Positions 16,909-24,327 of a stretch of 64,000 nucleotides of DNA are shown one piece after another. Source of the stretch: Hyphomicrobium_A sp964493785 (GTDB lineage: Bacteria > Pseudomonadota > Alphaproteobacteria > Rhizobiales > Hyphomicrobiaceae); assembly GCA_964493785.1 (NCBI GenBank), contig CAZBPM010000008.1:62001-126000 (forward strand). Direction: 5' to 3'. The position numbers were made by a program, and so were the translations under genes. Numbering within the stretch: the stretch's first letter is position 1; the number at the start of each line of letters is the position of its first letter. Under the pieces are notes generated by a model, which saw only the letters and a list, made by a program, of their open reading frames with translations, was not told where the DNA came from and made no database searches.

Positions 16909-17338
16909 GGTGGTCCTCTTTGGATACGAATGAACCGCGCGACCGCATTGCGGGAGCGCATCTGAACGTCGAGCGTCACATGCTCGGCTAATGGAATGGG
17001 TTTGCGATTGGATCGCTTGTTTCGGATTTACGTACTCTCAATGGGGGCGCGCAAGGAAAACCATAGGCGTCACGCACGTTTCCTTCGCTATGACAGATTT
17101 CTGTTTGTGCTCTTGTTGAAGTAATTTCGAACTGCGTTTGTCGCCCGTCGCTTGCGAGGCTCAAATGCGAAGTTCTATGAGCTGAGCTGTGCAATTCACG
17201 CACCCAGCGCGGCTCCAGCGTTTGCCGCGCGCTGCCGTTGGTCGGGACGTCTGCCATACTGGTCGGTGAAATGCTCGCGGTCGGATGGTGCCCGGCGCCC
17301 ACGGCGCGCCGGCGCGCAGCGTCAGCGACCAGCAGCGC
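16909..17338. other. Promoter region of the encapsulin operon
   Basis: These 430 bases between the encapsulin and the recombinase-like gene contain no credible gene. The middle (about 17030-17150) is AT-richer than the flanks. It holds the operator-like element at 17016-17035 and the GAAATC-rich stretch near 17090-17130, where promoter elements for the shell operon are most likely. Confidence 0.5.
17016..17035 (-). promoter_or_regulatory. Candidate sulfur-regulon operator upstream of the encapsulin
   Basis: Read on the minus strand the element is GTACGTAAATCCGAAACAAG. It keeps the core AAATCnGAA and matches the ssuA element at 12 of 20 positions, all in the first 15. It ends about 107 bases before the shell start codon, similar to the other sites. 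Confidence 0.4.
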
Positions 17339-18022
17339 TCACACCGCGATTGAAACGGACAGCGGATCAGGCCCCTTGATCATGCGCCGCACCTCGTCGG
17401 GATGATAGGGATTGCCCGCATTGTTGAGGTGGCCATGCTGCGCCAGGATCGCGCTCATCTCGCGCAGAGACTTGCGAACGCCGTCGCGTAGGCTCCTGGC
17501 ATGCAGGCTCTTGGCGAGGCTCACTGCCTCGGGAAACATTTCGACGTAGTTCTTTCGCCGCTGCGGGCCGAATTTCATCCGTCGCCGTTCTTCCATGCGC
17601 GTCAAGTGCGCCTCAAAGCGCTCACGCAGTTGATAGACGTGGTCGACAATCGCGTCGGGGCGAGTGGTGATCGCCTGCCCCTGAGTGGCATCCGCCACCA
17701 GGAGATCGATGCCGTGCTTGCGGAACTGTGCGGCCGCCACGGCATGAACGAGCGGATCAGTGGAGAACGTCATGGCGCTGGCGACGATCACGGTTGCCGC
17801 CTTTCTTGCCGAGAGGCGATCAAGCATCGCCTGAAACGCGTCGCTTGCGAAGAGGTCGTCATCGGAGGCGCCTGCGTAGGCGAACTCGTAGGCGATGTCG
17901 TACCCCGCGCTTGCCGCAAAGATCTCGATCAGCGCGCGTTGCTCACCACGTGGAGCGGCGATCGAGCGCGCGCCGCCTCTACGGAAGAAGGCTATTGCCG
18001 GCGTCGGGCTCGTGTTTCCCAT
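17339..18022 (-). CDS. Serine-recombinase-fold protein lacking catalytic residues
   Basis: 227 residues. The N-terminal 130 residues follow the resolvase fold (AIAFFRRGG, then a helix, then TVIVASAMTFSTDPLVHAV and HGIDLLVAD). In active resolvases the first strand ends YxRVS, with nucleophilic Ser; here it is FFRRGG. The later LDRLSRD arginine cluster is ASAMTFSTD. Residues 185-220 resemble the small C-terminal HTH of short resolvases. DNA cleavage seems impossible, so a structural or DNA-binding role is more likely. No transposon ends flank it. SD GAGAGG precedes the ATG. It lies between the porin (same strand) and the encapsulin, in the sulfur region. Confidence 0.72.
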   Translation of the reverse strand: MGNTSPTPAIAFFRRGGARSIAAPRGEQRALIEIFAASAGYDIAYEFAYAGASDDDLFASDAFQAMLDRLSARKAATVIVASAMTFSTDPLVHAVAAAQFRKHGIDLLVADATQGQAITTRPDAIVDHVYQLRERFEAHLTRMEERRRMKFGPQRRKNYVEMFPEAVSLAKSLHARSLRDGVRKSLREMSAILAQHGHLNNAGNPYHPDEVRRMIKGPDPLSVSIAV

Positions 18023-18070
18023 ATCGATCGCCTCTCAGCGCCAGTTGAAAACAAGTGGTGATTAGGGAAG

Positions 18071-18141
18071 CCCGATCAGCAGGCGTTGCGTCGACCCGCT
18101 GATCGGGAGGTTCCACCGCACGGCGTAGGTCCGTGCGGTGG
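18071..18141. terminator. Two adjacent perfect hairpins after the porin
   Basis: The first hairpin pairs 18071-18080 with 18098-18107 (10 of 10). The second pairs 18113-18123 with 18131-18141 (11 of 11). They lie between the porin stop and the next gene on the same strand. T-runs are absent, so they may end transcription weakly or protect the porin mRNA 3' end. Confidence 0.55.
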
Positions 18142-18160
18142 GTTGGTGCTCGCCCCGACG

Positions 18161-19429
18161 TCAGAAGCTGATCTTGGCGCCCGAGAACACCGTGTCGAAG
18201 TCCTCGACGTTGAGAGCCGTGCCCTTCAGGTCCGCCTCGTAGTGGCGGTAGGCGACGTAGAGTTCCAGGGCGGCTGAATCGATTGCCTGGATGGCGGCAA
18301 GGCCCCAGACGTCGACTTCGGATCCGACGACGCTGAAGCCGTTGGTCGTGCTGGATTCGCCGAATTCGCCCTTGTAGTACTCGCCGTAGAGCGTCGTATT
18401 GCCGAGCGGCAGCCACTTGCGCTGGATACCGGCCTGTACGTTCCAGTTTGAGTAGCCGTTGTCGTCGCCGACACCCACGACCGAGGTCGCCAGCTCCGAC
18501 TCGCCGTATGCGAACGTAGCGAAGAGGCCTGTGCCCGAGTGCAGGACGCTCGCGGAGCCACCCCACTGGGTACCCTTGTCGTTGCCCTTTTCGCTCGAGC
18601 CACCGAAGCCCTGAGTGCTATCGGTGATTTCGCCGTAGCTGAAGCCCGCGGCCAACTTGAAGCCGTGGAACTCGCCAGCGTACTTCAAGGCAACAGCCCA
18701 GAAGTCGTCCTGGCCCCAGTTGGCAGAGGCGACGAAGCCGCCGAACTCCGGCGAGTCGTAGCGGACAAGATTGTAGCGATCGCCTTCGCCCACGCCGGTG
18801 GTCTGACCACGCGTCAAGCCACCCCAGGTCAGATTGACAGCGGCGCCCGTTGCGCTGTTGCGCAGCTTGAAGGCACTGTTGGGCGTGAAGATAGTGATCG
18901 GCTTATCGACCAGAATGGTCTTCGCCAGCGTCTGCTCGGTGATGCCGTCGTTGACGGCCGAGGTCTGACCGACGGTCAGCTTACCGTACGACTTGCTCTC
19001 CAAGAACCAGGCGCTGTGGCGCAGAGTGAAGCTGCTCGCCGCCAAGCCGTCAGCATTGTTGCTGGCCTGAGCGGCCGACGCGACGCCGATTTCAAGGAGG
19101 TAGCCGGCCGTCCAATCCTTATCGATCTTGGCCTTGCCAACGAACCGGAAGCGCGACGGGTCGCTGCCGTTCGTTGTGACGTATGTATTGCTCTCCGAAC
19201 CGTCATCCCACCACTGAACCGCCTGGTTGACCCAACCGGAAACCGTCAGAGAGACCTTGCGATTGCCCTTGCGAGCGGTCGTGGCTTCCAGCTCGGCGAC
19301 GCGCTCTTCCAGATCCGCTACGCCGTCGGATCCCAAATCAGCGGCCTGCGTCGGCGCACCCGCCAACAACACGCCAGCACCGAGAACCAACGCGAAGTTG
19401 GTCCTACCCCGTACTCCCCCAAACATCAC
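18161..19429 (-). CDS. Outer-membrane porin (alphaproteobacterial general porin)
   Basis: 422 residues with a signal peptide (cleaved near TQA-AD), a short coiled coil (DLEERVAELEA, about 35-50), then a 16-strand-like beta-barrel of alternating residues ending in GAKISF, with the terminal Phe recognised by the Bam complex. Porins of this type passively admit small anions and solutes. Placement between sulfur genes and a shared upstream element (19519-19559) suggest induction for sulfate or sulfonate uptake. The two hairpins at 18071-18141 follow the stop. Specificity cannot be read from the sequence. Confidence 0.9.
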   Translation of the reverse strand: MMFGGVRGRTNFALVLGAGVLLAGAPTQAADLGSDGVADLEERVAELEATTARKGNRKVSLTVSGWVNQAVQWWDDGSESNTYVTTNGSDPSRFRFVGKAKIDKDWTAGYLLEIGVASAAQASNNADGLAASSFTLRHSAWFLESKSYGKLTVGQTSAVNDGITEQTLAKTILVDKPITIFTPNSAFKLRNSATGAAVNLTWGGLTRGQTTGVGEGDRYNLVRYDSPEFGGFVASANWGQDDFWAVALKYAGEFHGFKLAAGFSYGEITDSTQGFGGSSEKGNDKGTQWGGSASVLHSGTGLFATFAYGESELATSVVGVGDDNGYSNWNVQAGIQRKWLPLGNTTLYGEYYKGEFGESSTTNGFSVVGSEVDVWGLAAIQAIDSAALELYVAYRHYEADLKGTALNVEDFDTVFSGAKISF

Positions 19430-19518
19430 TAACTCCTAACGCTACAGTTACGCCACAACGCGACGCGTTTAACGAATCGCTGGAAACTCGATTGTTTCCC
19501 CAGCGAATAGCGTCAGGG

Positions 19519-19559
19519 GTAGCGATCGGGGTTTTCGAATCAAAACAAAAAGAAATGCA
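19519..19559 (-). promoter_or_regulatory. Porin upstream element, shared with the XRE-cupin promoter
   Basis: 41 bases starting GTAGCGATCGG align without gaps with 21187-21227, with about 30 identities. Read on the minus strand both have TTGTTT, then 17 bases, then TCGCTAC. The porin copy includes ATTCGAAAACCCCGATCGCT (19521-19540), a 13/20 match to the ssuA-type operator. It lies about 91 bases upstream of the porin start. Confidence 0.45.
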
Positions 19560-19787
19560 CTTCTTATGCAGCCCCGGTGATAACGACCAACAACTCAGGC
19601 TGCCAATGCAGATCATCCCGCTGAAATGAAAGTGATTTTTGTTGTCCGCCAGCGCGCGTAATTCGTGTCTCTTTTGCGCAACTAAGCGGCGTCACAAAAA
19701 CAATGCTGTGCCAGCTTCTTTTCACTTCTCAATTTCGCGGATTAATCGGTCAATAGAGCAGCTTTCCGGGAATTGAATAATTGATTG

Positions 19788-19834
19788 AAACGCCAGCCCA
19801 ATATCACATAATACGCTGCGGTATGTGGGCGTTT
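19788..19834. repeat. Bulged inverted repeat in noncoding DNA
   Basis: AAACGCC (19788-19794) and CACATA (19805-19810) together pair with the continuous stretch 19822-19834, leaving a ten-base bulge on the left arm and an 11-base loop. It may be a structured RNA element or a regulator site. Confidence 0.35.
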
Positions 19835-20371
19835 ACGCCGCTTTTATTGGCCTTTTGGCGCACTATCGCGAATGGTAAGAACGTGCTGCGCGTAGGCGCT
19901 GGACCTGTTGCGCACGCCACTTTTTTGTCCTTCGGATTATCCGCTCTATTTCACGGATAGATCGGCCAGCATATTGGCTGTCGTCGCCAATAGCTGACTA
20001 TGTCTCCAGCGGCACCGATTGAATTTTGGCTGTTATTATTCGTTTCTGTTCTGAGAAACGCTATCTTTACGCGAGCTGACGCTTCTGCGCCGCGACAGAG
20101 GCCAATCCCACGGCAGACTTGTCGATAGTTCAGCGGCTATCGTCGCGCCACAAAAGCTGGCTGCTCAATCAAACGGAGAGACGGTGAATTCAGCCTAATG
20201 TGACGATCGATTGGCGCAAATAGCGGAATTGCCCAAAGGCGGTGCGGCGAGTTGCGGGAAAACAATAATTCGTTGGCCAAGCGGCGCACAAACGGGCGGC
20301 GCCACAGCGGCGAGCTCGCCAGCTGCTGGCACCGGTTGGATGCGATGAGCGGAAAGGACTAGGCGGGAAGG

Positions 20372-21022
20372 CTAATCGTGTGTCTTGCCGGAGGACAGCG
20401 TCACGTAGAGGACGGCTTCCTGATCACCGACATTATGGTAGCCGTACACGGTATCAGCCGGAAATATGATGGCGTCGCGCGCCGCGAGCGTCGTCGGCGT
20501 TTGGCCCGCGACGGTGACAACCACGATGCCGCTCGCCACCACGACGTGCGCTACCGCGCCGGGCTGCTGGCGTTCGCCCTCCTCGAAGTGAGAGCGCGCG
20601 ATGGCGATCTCGAAGAACTCCACGCCATCCGCCTGAGGCTTCGAGAGCGGGCGGGTGATGAACTTGCCACCGCTGGTTTCGATGGTAGTCGAGCGACCAT
20701 GACGCAGGACCGTTGGCGTCGGTTGCTCGCGCGGCGTGATCAGGCTGATGAGTTGTACATCGAGCGCTTCAGCAAGACGGGAGAGCAAGCCGATCGTCGG
20801 CGCGCTTCGACCCATCTCAATGCGGCCGATCATGCCGCGGCTCACTCCCGATTGGCTCGCCAGCTTCTCAAGCGAAAGGCCGCTGCGCGCACGCAGACGA
20901 CGCAAATTAGCGCCTACTGCAGCCGGAAGGTCGCGCTTATCGGCGTTCCTCGGTGCAGCGTAGGTCGCCAGCGAATGCCCGGATTGCACTTCGATCTCGT
21001 GGGTTGCCGCGTGCTCAGCCAT
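20372..21022 (-). CDS. XRE-family regulator with cupin domain
   Basis: 216 residues. The N-terminal lambda-repressor-like HTH (about 33-92: LGANLRRLRARSGLSLEKLASQSG-type, with SRGMIGRIEMG) is joined to a cupin domain (about 125-210, PGAVAHVVVASG and HNVGDQEA). Such proteins usually sense a small metabolite in the cupin and control a nearby catabolic or transport gene. ATG 21022 is chosen because GGAGAG lies seven bases upstream; GTG at 21028 would be too close. The gene faces the porin and shares a 41-base upstream element with it. Sulfur-related control is inferred from position. Confidence 0.88.
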   Translation of the reverse strand: MAEHAATHEIEVQSGHSLATYAAPRNADKRDLPAAVGANLRRLRARSGLSLEKLASQSGVSRGMIGRIEMGRSAPTIGLLSRLAEALDVQLISLITPREQPTPTVLRHGRSTTIETSGGKFITRPLSKPQADGVEFFEIAIARSHFEEGERQQPGAVAHVVVASGIVVVTVAGQTPTTLAARDAIIFPADTVYGYHNVGDQEAVLYVTLSSGKTHD

Positions 21023-21186
21023 GGACACTCTCCGCGAACGAAGCAGAATGCGCGAGTACTGCAGCGTCGGACACGCGAGGCAGCGGACTATCGATTGAGC
21101 TCAGCACGCTACAGATATGATGACCGGTCGCCCGGCCATTCCCCCAACATCGGCGCAGTGCGCTGCGCCAACCCCTGGCGTGAGAA

Positions 21187-21227
21187 GTAGCGATCGGCGT
21201 TCGTCGACTCAAACAAGAAGAAGTGCT
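21187..21227 (-). promoter_or_regulatory. Upstream element of XRE-cupin gene, similar to the porin element
   Basis: Aligns without gaps to 19519-19559. The first 11 bases are identical and the distal CAAAnAAGAA segment is kept. It lies about 165 bases upstream of the regulator start on the minus strand. Confidence 0.4.
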
Positions 21228-21373
21228 TTCGATATACCAGCGACCATGCGGCGGCGTGGCGCATTGCCGATCGACTCTGCTCAAGCGTGATGCGCATGCC
21301 TCACACATGCTCACGCGACAGTCTAAAAGCATGGCATCGTCCAAGCATGTGCGCGCAGGCACAAGCGAGACGC

Positions 21374-21402
21374 ATATAAGCAATTCGGAACATCGAATTT
21401 CC
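21374..21402. promoter_or_regulatory. Candidate CysB-type operator upstream of cysB copy 2
   Basis: ATAAGCAATTCGGAACATCG (21376-21395) differs at only two positions from the element before copy 1. It contains a perfect inverted repeat, AATTCG and CGAATT, six bases apart. It ends about 107 bases before the start codon. It sits in the 480-base gap shared with the divergent XRE-cupin gene and no other gene is seen in that gap. Confidence 0.55.
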
Positions 21403-21502
21403 AACTGCTGCGGTGGCGCCTTAGATACATGCGACTGCTGCTGCGGGGGAGCACGATGCGCCATGGTCGATACTCGCTACGCGCTGCCGAGGCGCCTAGC
21501 GC

Positions 21503-22417
21503 ATGAACTTCCGGCAGCTGCGCATCGTTCGTGAGACGGTGCGCTCCAATTACAATCTCACCGAAGTTGCAAACCGCCTCCTGACGGCGCAATCGGGCGT
21601 CAGCAAACACGTCAAGGACCTCGAAGAGGAGATCGGCGTCGAGTTGTTCGTTCGGCGCGGAAAGCGCCTGCTCGGCCTGACGGATGCCGGAAAGGAAGCG
21701 ATCGGCATCATCGAGCGCATGCTGATCGATGCACAGAACCTGCGGCAAATATCCAGCAGCGCGAGCGAACTCGAGCGTGGGACGCTGCGAATCGTGACGA
21801 CGCACTCGCAGGCGCGCTACACGCTTCCGCCTGTCATCGCGCGGTTCAAGGAGACATTTCCGGACGTCCGCCTGTCAATAAATCAGGCGAGCCCGCGCAA
21901 TATCGCGTCGGTGCTGCTGGAGGGAGATACCGACATCGGGATTGCGACCGACGCAATGGAAGCGGTGTCCGGACTGATGACCTTCCCGTTCTATCGCTGG
22001 CGCCACGTCGTGATCGTTCCAGCGGGACATCCGCTTGAGAGCGTGCCCAAGGCCGGACTCCAGGACATCGCCAAGTGGCCGCTCATTACGTACGACGAGG
22101 GCATGACCGGACGCAGCCGTATCGACGAGGCATTCAGCGCTGCCGGACTCGATCCGGAGATTGCGATTGCGGCGCTCGATGCCGATGTCATCAAGTCCTA
22201 CGTGGAACAGGGGCTGGGCGTGGGCATCATTGCTGAGATGGCATTCGACGCCGAGCGCGACCGCAAGCTCCGTCTCGTGCCGACCATGGATCTGTTCGCG
22301 GCCAGCACGTCGAGCATCGGCATCAGGCGCGGGCGGCATTTGCGGCGGTATGTCTACAAGTTCATAGAGCTGTGCACGCCAACGCTTACCGAGGCGACGC
22401 TGCGCGCGGCTGAATAG
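21503..22417 (+). CDS. CysB/Cbl-like LysR regulator, copy 2
   Basis: 304 residues, clearly a paralogue of the regulator at 10934 (shared RLLTAQSGVSKHVKDLE-type HTH, THSQARYTLPPV, ITYDEGMTGRSRID and the LDADVIKS stretch). One copy may sense O-acetylserine (CysB-like) and the other sulfate or adenosine phosphosulfate (Cbl-like), as in enterics, but the sequence alone does not tell which. Its neighbours are a rhodanese (convergent) and the ssu genes downstream. An operator nearly identical to that of copy 1 suggests auto- or cross-regulation. Confidence 0.92.
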   Translation: MNFRQLRIVRETVRSNYNLTEVANRLLTAQSGVSKHVKDLEEEIGVELFVRRGKRLLGLTDAGKEAIGIIERMLIDAQNLRQISSSASELERGTLRIVTTHSQARYTLPPVIARFKETFPDVRLSINQASPRNIASVLLEGDTDIGIATDAMEAVSGLMTFPFYRWRHVVIVPAGHPLESVPKAGLQDIAKWPLITYDEGMTGRSRIDEAFSAAGLDPEIAIAALDADVIKSYVEQGLGVGIIAEMAFDAERDRKLRLVPTMDLFAASTSSIGIRRGRHLRRYVYKFIELCTPTLTEATLRAAE

Positions 22418-22443
22418 GCGGCGAGCGCTCGGTGCTCGCCGCC
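22417..22443. terminator. Hairpin between cysB copy 2 and the sulfurtransferase gene
   Basis: A perfect 10-base GC-rich stem (22417-22426 with 22434-22443) overlaps the final base of the regulator stop codon. It serves two convergent genes. No T-run follows. Confidence 0.5.
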
Positions 22444-22452
22444 ATCGCGGTC

Positions 22453-23277
22453 CTATGCGCTGGCGCGGTGCGCGTCCGACGGCCCGCCGCGGACAACTGG
22501 GCAGGTCTGGTCCTTCGCCCAGTCCGAGAAGCTGGGATAGTAGATGTAGACGTCGGAGTGCCCGGCCCGGACCGCCGCCACTGCAGCGAGGGCAGCGCGT
22601 CCGCCGGCGTCGCAGAGGGTGATGAGCGCTGTGCGGTCGTCGAGGCCTGCATTTGCCAGGAGGTTCTTCAGTTCAGACGCCTGCTTGACCCGGCCATCGT
22701 CGAGTAGCCTCGAATGCGGCAGCAGCTTCGATCCGGGCAGATGGCCGCCACGATCGTTCTGGCGCAGATCCTCGCCGTCGAACTCGGCTGCCGTGCGCGC
22801 ATCGAATATGCCGACATCTGTTTCGAGCTTCTGCTTTAGCTCGTCGCGGTCGATCAGATGGACGGGGCCGGCACCCGGTGCGGCGCGGAACGGCTCAGTT
22901 GCAGGAGAGGCGTTGGCTTGTAGACCATCGCCTGCACGGGTCAGCGCAGGCCACCCACCGTTCAGGATCCGGGCGTCGACGCCGAAATACTGCAGAATGA
23001 GCCAGGCGCGCGAGGCTTCGATCATGCGGCCGTCGTCGTAGATGAGGACCAGATCGCCAGGTCCGATCCCGAGGGCGGCAATCTCCCGCTGCCAATAGTG
23101 GGTGTCGTCGAATGCCGTTGCACCCGGCCTTGCTTTCGGCTCCCAGCGCTCAAGGGGAACGCGAACGGCACCTCGCACATGGGCCGCGTCGTATGCTCCT
23201 GTGGACCGGGCGTCGAGGACGCGCGCGGCTGCAATGTCCGACAACGCGGTCGGCTCTATGATTGGATCGACTGACAT
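22453..23277 (-). CDS. sseA: Two-domain rhodanese (thiosulfate/3-mercaptopyruvate sulfurtransferase)
   Basis: 274 residues with two rhodanese domains (about 10-125 inactive; 150-265 catalytic). The active-site loop holds Cys in TLCDAGGRA, followed by RWPALT-like and YPSFSDWA sequences of the family. It moves sulfane sulfur from thiosulfate or 3-mercaptopyruvate to an acceptor. The loop sequence does not separate the two donors, so the symbol is by family only. Rhodaneses are frequent companions of family 2A encapsulin/desulfurase loci. A weak operator-like stretch (23444-23463) lies about 170 bases upstream. Confidence 0.85.
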   Translation of the reverse strand: MSVDPIIEPTALSDIAAARVLDARSTGAYDAAHVRGAVRVPLERWEPKARPGATAFDDTHYWQREIAALGIGPGDLVLIYDDGRMIEASRAWLILQYFGVDARILNGGWPALTRAGDGLQANASPATEPFRAAPGAGPVHLIDRDELKQKLETDVGIFDARTAAEFDGEDLRQNDRGGHLPGSKLLPHSRLLDDGRVKQASELKNLLANAGLDDRTALITLCDAGGRAALAAVAAVRAGHSDVYIYYPSFSDWAKDQTCPVVRGGPSDAHRASA

Positions 23278-23608
23278 CTCGACTACTCCGCTGAACTCCA
23301 GGGGGCTCGGCTCGGGGTCTTGCGGGTCGCACTAAGCCACCCGCTTCGATCAAAGATCCCGTTTTCCGGCAGGCTTGGCGGACACGCCGATGCGAGGCCG
23401 GGGCCTAAAGGCGGCTATAGGGCTGCCCGGCCCGCTCGCTAATCAATAAAAACAGAAATGCATATCACTCACGACGTGATCTCCCGTGCCAACAGGGGCC
23501 GAGGTGCCTCGACAAGGCGTCGCAAGATTGCATATCGGTTTTGCTTCGTTGCCATTGCCGGCGGGTTGCGTAGCCTGACCACGATGCAAACTGTGCGGCT
23601 TGGCTGTC
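23278..23608. other. Intergenic region upstream of the sulfurtransferase
   Basis: 331 bases without a credible gene. AT-rich sequence at 23440-23475 contains CAATA, four A, then CAGAAATGCAT, which resembles the sites at 23957 and 28625 but is three bases shorter. The remainder near 23340-23430 is GC-rich and shows nothing clear. Confidence 0.35.
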
Positions 23609-23818
23609 ATGTCGTCTTCAATCTACAGCGCTGAGGAGATGCTGCTTATGCGGCAGGCTTTCGACGACGCGCTTGCGGTGATGATGCGTCGGCGTCTGGA
23701 TATTCCAACCGCGTCGATGGCGCGGCGAATCTTCGAGGCAGCGAGCACAGGTGAGCGTGATCTGACCGTCCTACGGCGGGCCGCGCTCGGCGCATTCGAT
23801 CAACAGCCGCCAGGCTAG
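23609..23818 (+). CDS. Small conserved-type hypothetical protein
   Basis: 69 residues from ATG 23609. The protein is helical and basic: an acidic-hydrophobic start (YSAEEMLLMRQAFDDAL), then IPTASMARRIFEAASTGERD and LRRAALGAF. This style of protein is common among hypothetical proteins of Hyphomicrobiales, but I cannot give a function. A strong terminator follows at 23881, supporting a separate transcript. No signal peptide or membrane helix is visible. Confidence 0.6.
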   Translation: MSSSIYSAEEMLLMRQAFDDALAVMMRRRLDIPTASMARRIFEAASTGERDLTVLRRAALGAFDQQPPG

Positions 23819-23880
23819 TTGTTGTTGCGGTTGCGCAGTACGTCAGCGTCATCCATCCCGTTTCCTCCCACAAAAACTCC

Positions 23881-23909
23881 AGAGCCCCGTCACCACGGGG
23901 CTCTTTTTT
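23881..23909 (+). terminator. Strong Rho-independent terminator
   Basis: Perfect 10-base stem AGAGCCCCGT (23881-23890) and its complement (23895-23904), a four-base loop and six T residues. Confidence 0.92.
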
Positions 23910-23956
23910 GCGCTCGAAGCGCGCAGCTGTCACAAAACTATGCACATTCGTGCCGC

Positions 23957-23981
23957 AATGCTTTTCTGAATTTAGTATTGG
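23957..23981 (+). promoter_or_regulatory. Candidate operator upstream of the small membrane protein
   Basis: The 20-base stretch at 23959-23978 equals, inverted, ATACTAAATTCAGAAAAGCA. It matches the ssuA element (28627-28646) at 17 of 20 positions, in the same orientation to its gene, and both are followed by TATTGG-like bases. It lies 76 bases before the ATG at 24055. Confidence 0.5.
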
Positions 23982-24054
23982 TCACGCCGAGGGTTTCAGC
24001 GCACTAGTTGACCTTGGCCACGATCGGTTGGTTTTTGCTCACGCGTTGGCGACC

Positions 24055-24312
24055 ATGCTTACAACGACCGATTACTGGATAAGTTGGCTGATCATCGGCG
24101 CGCTCGTCGGGGCGATCTCCTACCTTGCGCGTCGCGCCTTCTCGGAGGCTTTGTTCACGAGAATGCTCGACGGCATCCTGGGCGCCTGTGTCGGCGGCGA
24201 AATCATCCGGCGTTGGGATGCTTCACAGGCCGCGTCGGGCATCGGCCTGATCGGAGCCGCCGTCGGCAGCATCCTGTTCCTATATCTGCTCAGCCGGCTC
24301 CGCCCGGCGTGA
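24055..24312 (+). CDS. Small membrane protein of the GlsB/YeaQ/YmgE type
   Basis: 85 residues with about three hydrophobic segments (near 8-22, 35-50 and 58-78) and glycine-rich spacing (IIGALVGAI, LGACVGG, GLIGAAVGSILF) as in the transglycosylase-associated/GlsB family. Family members are general stress inner-membrane proteins of uncertain role. The ATG at 24055 is preferred to a longer frame from 23908, because the longer version would have to run through the preceding terminator and the operator. Linkage to a sulfur-type operator is unexpected. Confidence 0.72.
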   Translation: MLTTTDYWISWLIIGALVGAISYLARRAFSEALFTRMLDGILGACVGGEIIRRWDASQAASGIGLIGAAVGSILFLYLLSRLRPA

Positions 24313-24327
24313 TCGGTCGCGGATACG

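Larger units (their letters stand above)
19430..20371. other. Large AT-richer noncoding region between porin and XRE-cupin gene
   Basis: These 942 bases hold no convincing gene, and the composition is clearly AT-richer than the neighbours. The porin promoter element is at 19519-19559. The remaining stretch of more than 700 bases lies downstream of the XRE-cupin stop and holds a bulged hairpin at 19788-19834 (see separate entry). It could hold a small RNA. Confidence 0.45.

Noticed and set aside
17339..18022. Recombinase-like gene as a sign of a mobile element
   Set aside because: Catalytic residues are missing and there are no inverted ends, target duplications or tRNA-associated att sites around it.
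23444..23463. Operator-like stretch upstream of the sulfurtransferase
   Set aside because: Half-sites match but the spacing is three bases short, so it is not counted with the six.
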